Shown: positions 29,952 to 32,151 of the stretch, piece by piece
Layout of the letters: the number at the start of each line of letters is the position of its first letter
Numbering within the stretch: the stretch's first letter is position 1
Assembly: GCA_002343455.1 (NCBI GenBank)
Contig: DDSR01000381.1
Span: forward strand, 1-32,151
From: Deltaproteobacteria bacterium UBA2385
Lineage (GTDB): Bacteria; Myxococcota_A; UBA796; UBA2385
Direction: 5' to 3'
DNA length: 32,151 nt
Notes under the pieces: generated by a model
Databases searched by the model: none
What the model was told of the DNA's origin: nothing
Seen by the model: the letters and a program-made list of their open reading frames with translations, nothing else
Made by a program: the position numbers and the translations under genes

Positions 29952-32151
29952 CCTCGTCCCCCGCGTCGTCGAGCTCGGGTTCTTCGCCCCCCGGCTCGGC
30001 CAGCGGCACCTCGTCCAGCTCGACCTCCTCCTGCTCGGGGATGCGGGTCAGGCTGACGATGCGCTCGCCCTCTTCCACCCGCATCAGGGTCACGCCCTTG
30101 GTCGAGCGGCCCGAGACGCGGATGTTCTCCACCGGGATCTTGATCACCCGGCCGGAGTCGGTGATCAGCATCACCCGGTCGCCATCGGCCACCTGGACGC
30201 TGTTGACCACCGGCCCGTTGCGCTCGTCCACCACCATGTTGATGATGCCCGAGCCGCCGCGGCCCTGGATCCGGTACTCGCCCAGGCTGGTGCGCTTGCC
30301 GTAGCCCTTCTCGCTGACGGTCAGCAGCAGCTTGTCGTCGTCGGTCTCCAGCACCCGCATCGCGGCGATCTCGTCGCCTTCCTTCAGGCTGAGGCCGCGC
30401 ACCCCGCGGGCCACCCGGCCCATCGAGCGCACATCGTCGCCGGGGAACCGGATGCTCATGCCCTTGCGGGTCACGATCAGCAGCTGCTGGCCCGGAGAGG
30501 CCACCGCCACCGTCAGCAGCTCGTCGCCGTCCGCGCAGTCGTAGCTGCGCAGGCCATTGCTGCGCAGGTTCTTGTACTCGGCGAGGTTGGTCCGTTTGAC
30601 CAGGCCCAGCCGCGAGCAGAAGACCAGGTCGAGCGTGTCGGAGTACTCGTCGATGGCCAGGACCGCGGCGATCTCGTCGTTGGCCTCCATGTTGACCAGG
30701 TTGACGAGGGCCGTGCCGCGGGCCGTGCGCCCCGCCTTGGGCACCTGCCAGACCGGCACGCCGAACATCCAGCCGTGGGTCGTGAAGACCAGCAGCGTGC
30801 TGTGCGTGTTGGCGATGAAGATCTCCTGCAGGCTGTCCTCGGCCCGGGTGTTCATGCCCTTCTTGCCGAAGCCACCGCGGCGCTGCTCCTGGTACTCGTC
30901 CTGGCTGGTGCGCTTGATGTAGCCGGCCATCGACAGCGTCAGGACCGCGTCCTCGGGGGCGATCAGGTCGTGGATCGACATCTCGCCGGTGTCCTCGGTG
31001 ATCCGGCTGCGGCGCGGGTTGGCGAACTTCTCCTTCACCTCCAGCAGCTCGGCGCGGATCACCTCCATCAGGCGGACCTCGCTGCCCAGGATGGCGCGGT
31101 AGCCCTCGATGCGGCCCAGCAGCTCGGCCTGCTCTTCTTCCAGCTTCTGGCGGGAGAGGCCCGTCAGGCGGCGCAGCTGCATCTCCAGGATGGCCTGGGC
31201 CTGGATCTCGCTGAAGGAGAACTCCGCCATCAGGCCGTCGCGGGCGGCCTCGTCCGTCGCGCTGGCGCGGATCAGGGCGATGATGCGGTCGATGTGGTCG
31301 AGCGCCTTGAGGAGGCCCTCGACGATGTGCAGGCGGGCCAGGGCCCGGCGCAGGTCGTAGCGGGTGCGGCGGATCACCACGTCGCGGCGATGCTGCACGT
31401 AGTGCTGGAGCATCTCCTTGAGCGTCAGCACCATCGGGCGGTTGTGCACGATGCAGAGCATGATCACGCCGAAGGTGCTCTGCAGGGCGGTGTGCTTGTA
31501 GAGGTGGTTGAGGATGATGTCCGGCAGCACGTCGCGCCGCAGCTCGACCACCACCCGCATCCCGGTCCGGTCGGACTCGTCGCGCAGGGCCGTGATGCCG
31601 TCGATCTTGCGCTCCTTGACGAGGTTGGCGATGTCCTCGACCAGGCGCGCCTTGTTGACCTGGAAGGGCAGCTCGTCGATGACGATGCGCGTCTTGCCGT
31701 GGTCCATGTCCTCGAAGAAGGTGTTGCCGCGCACCACCACCCGGCCGCGGCCCGTGGCGTAGGCGTCGTAGATGCCGCGCCGGCCCTGGATCGTGCCCGC
31801 CGTGGGGAAGTCCGGCCCGGGGACGTAGGTCATCAGCCCCTCGACCGTGATGTCGGGGTCGTCGATCAGGGCCACGGTGGCGTCGATCATCTCGCCCAGG
31901 TTGTGGGGCGGGATCTTCGTCGCCATGCCGACGGCGATACCGTCGCTGCCGTTGACCAGCAGGTTGGGGTAGGCCGAGGGCAGGACCGTCGGCTCCTCCA
32001 CCTGCCCGTCGAAGTTGGGCACGAAGTTGACGGTCTCCTTGTCGATGTCCTCGCCCAGCAGCGTCTCGGCGAGGCGGGTCATCCGGGCCTCGGTGTAGCG
32101 GTAGGCCGCCGCCGGGTCGCCGTCGACGCTGCCGAAGTTGCCCTGGCCGTC
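29938..32151 (-). CDS. gyrA: DNA gyrase subunit A, N-terminus cut by window edge
   Basis: 738 codons of an open frame reaching the right edge; roughly the first 100 residues are missing. The visible start reads [12 protein letters not shown] then [10 protein letters not shown], which contains the catalytic tyrosine that forms the DNA phosphotyrosine link. Next come [16 protein letters not shown] and [11 protein letters not shown] of the breakage-reunion domain, a coiled-coil region (about [19 protein letters not shown]) and the C-terminal beta-pinwheel that wraps DNA. The GyrA-box that marks gyrase rather than topoisomerase IV is QRRGGFG (30865-30885), with Phe where Arg/Lys is usual. The protein ends in a strongly acidic tail ([14 protein letters not shown]). 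Fluoroquinolone-site residues lie outside the window. Confidence 0.95.
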   Translation of the reverse strand, partial: DGQGNFGSVDGDPAAAYRYTEARMTRLAETLLGEDIDKETVNFVPNFDGQVEEPTVLPSAYPNLLVNGSDGIAVGMATKIPPHNLGEMIDATVALIDDPDITVEGLMTYVPGPDFPTAGTIQGRRGIYDAYATGRGRVVVRGNTFFEDMDHGKTRIVIDELPFQVNKARLVEDIANLVKERKIDGITALRDESDRTGMRVVVELRRDVLPDIILNHLYKHTALQSTFGVIMLCIVHNRPMVLTLKEMLQHYVQHRRDVVIRRTRYDLRRALARLHIVEGLLKALDHIDRIIALIRASATDEAARDGLMAEFSFSEIQAQAILEMQLRRLTGLSRQKLEEEQAELLGRIEGYRAILGSEVRLMEVIRAELLEVKEKFANPRRSRITEDTGEMSIHDLIAPEDAVLTLSMAGYIKRTSQDEYQEQRRGGFGKKGMNTRAEDSLQEIFIANTHSTLLVFTTHGWMFGVPVWQVPKAGRTARGTALVNLVNMEANDEIAAVLAIDEYSDTLDLVFCSRLGLVKRTNLAEYKNLRSNGLRSYDCADGDELLTVAVASPGQQLLIVTRKGMSIRFPGDDVRSMGRVARGVRGLSLKEGDEIAAMRVLETDDDKLLLTVSEKGYGKRTSLGEYRIQGRGGSGIINMVVDERNGPVVNSVQVADGDRVMLITDSGRVIKIPVENIRVSGRSTKGVTLMRVEEGERIVSLTRIPEQEEVELDEVPLAEPGGEEPELDDAGDEGGEE

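Noticed and set aside
1..32151. tRNA, rRNA, riboswitch, insertion sequence or prophage genes
   Set aside because: No cloverleaf or rRNA-like stretches, transposases, integrases or attachment repeats were seen on either strand; intergenic gaps are too short for most of these.

Overview
The window is about 32 kb of very GC-rich, gene-dense bacterial chromosome. The organism looks like a Gram-negative deltaproteobacterium in the broad sense, most plausibly Myxococcota or a near relative. The reasons are a full proton-pumping NDH-1 operon, an outer-membrane OmpA protein carrying thrombospondin type-3 calcium repeats, several lipoproteins with Asp-Gly-Gly linkers, GTG starts, and pervasive 4-nt stop/start overlaps. 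This placement is inference from gene style; no rRNA or tRNA is present. No intergenic stretch exceeds about 180 bases.

Left edge (1-1340, minus strand): a secreted RTX-type protein truncated by the window edge, with a run of ten C in its signal-peptide coding region, then a small membrane-anchored protein of unknown function.

1470-11537 (plus strand): a tightly coupled complex I operon, nuoA-B-C-D-H-I-J-K-L-M-N. The NADH-oxidising module (nuoE, F, G) is absent. The only real gap, nuoH-nuoI, holds a perfect 9-bp hairpin and a 27-codon micro-ORF that bridges the two genes. NuoM lacks the otherwise conserved TM7 lysine of antiporter-like subunits, while NuoL and NuoN keep theirs.

11611-15911 (minus): three exported proteins. 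They are a tandem discoidin-like protein, an EF-hand-containing lipoprotein, and an OmpA/TSP3 outer-membrane protein.

16041-24330 (minus): a compact seven-gene run, almost all overlapping. In transcription order it encodes a secreted LecA-like protein, an SGNH hydrolase, a DPM1-like GT2 glycosyltransferase, a PLP enzyme of the ColD/RfbH type (His instead of the Schiff-base Lys), an SDR epimerase, a GDP-fucose/colitose-synthase-like epimerase-reductase, and a six-repeat lipoprotein. It reads as a deoxysugar synthesis and surface-decoration cassette and is the best candidate here for an undescribed system.

24540-32151 (minus): housekeeping genes. These are the ATP synthase Fo-only genes (atpZ, atpI, atpB, atpE, with no b subunit or F1 genes), hemL, a thermonuclease-like lipoprotein, a TPR protein, a DesVI-like methyltransferase, and gyrA, which is cut by the right edge just before its catalytic tyrosine region.
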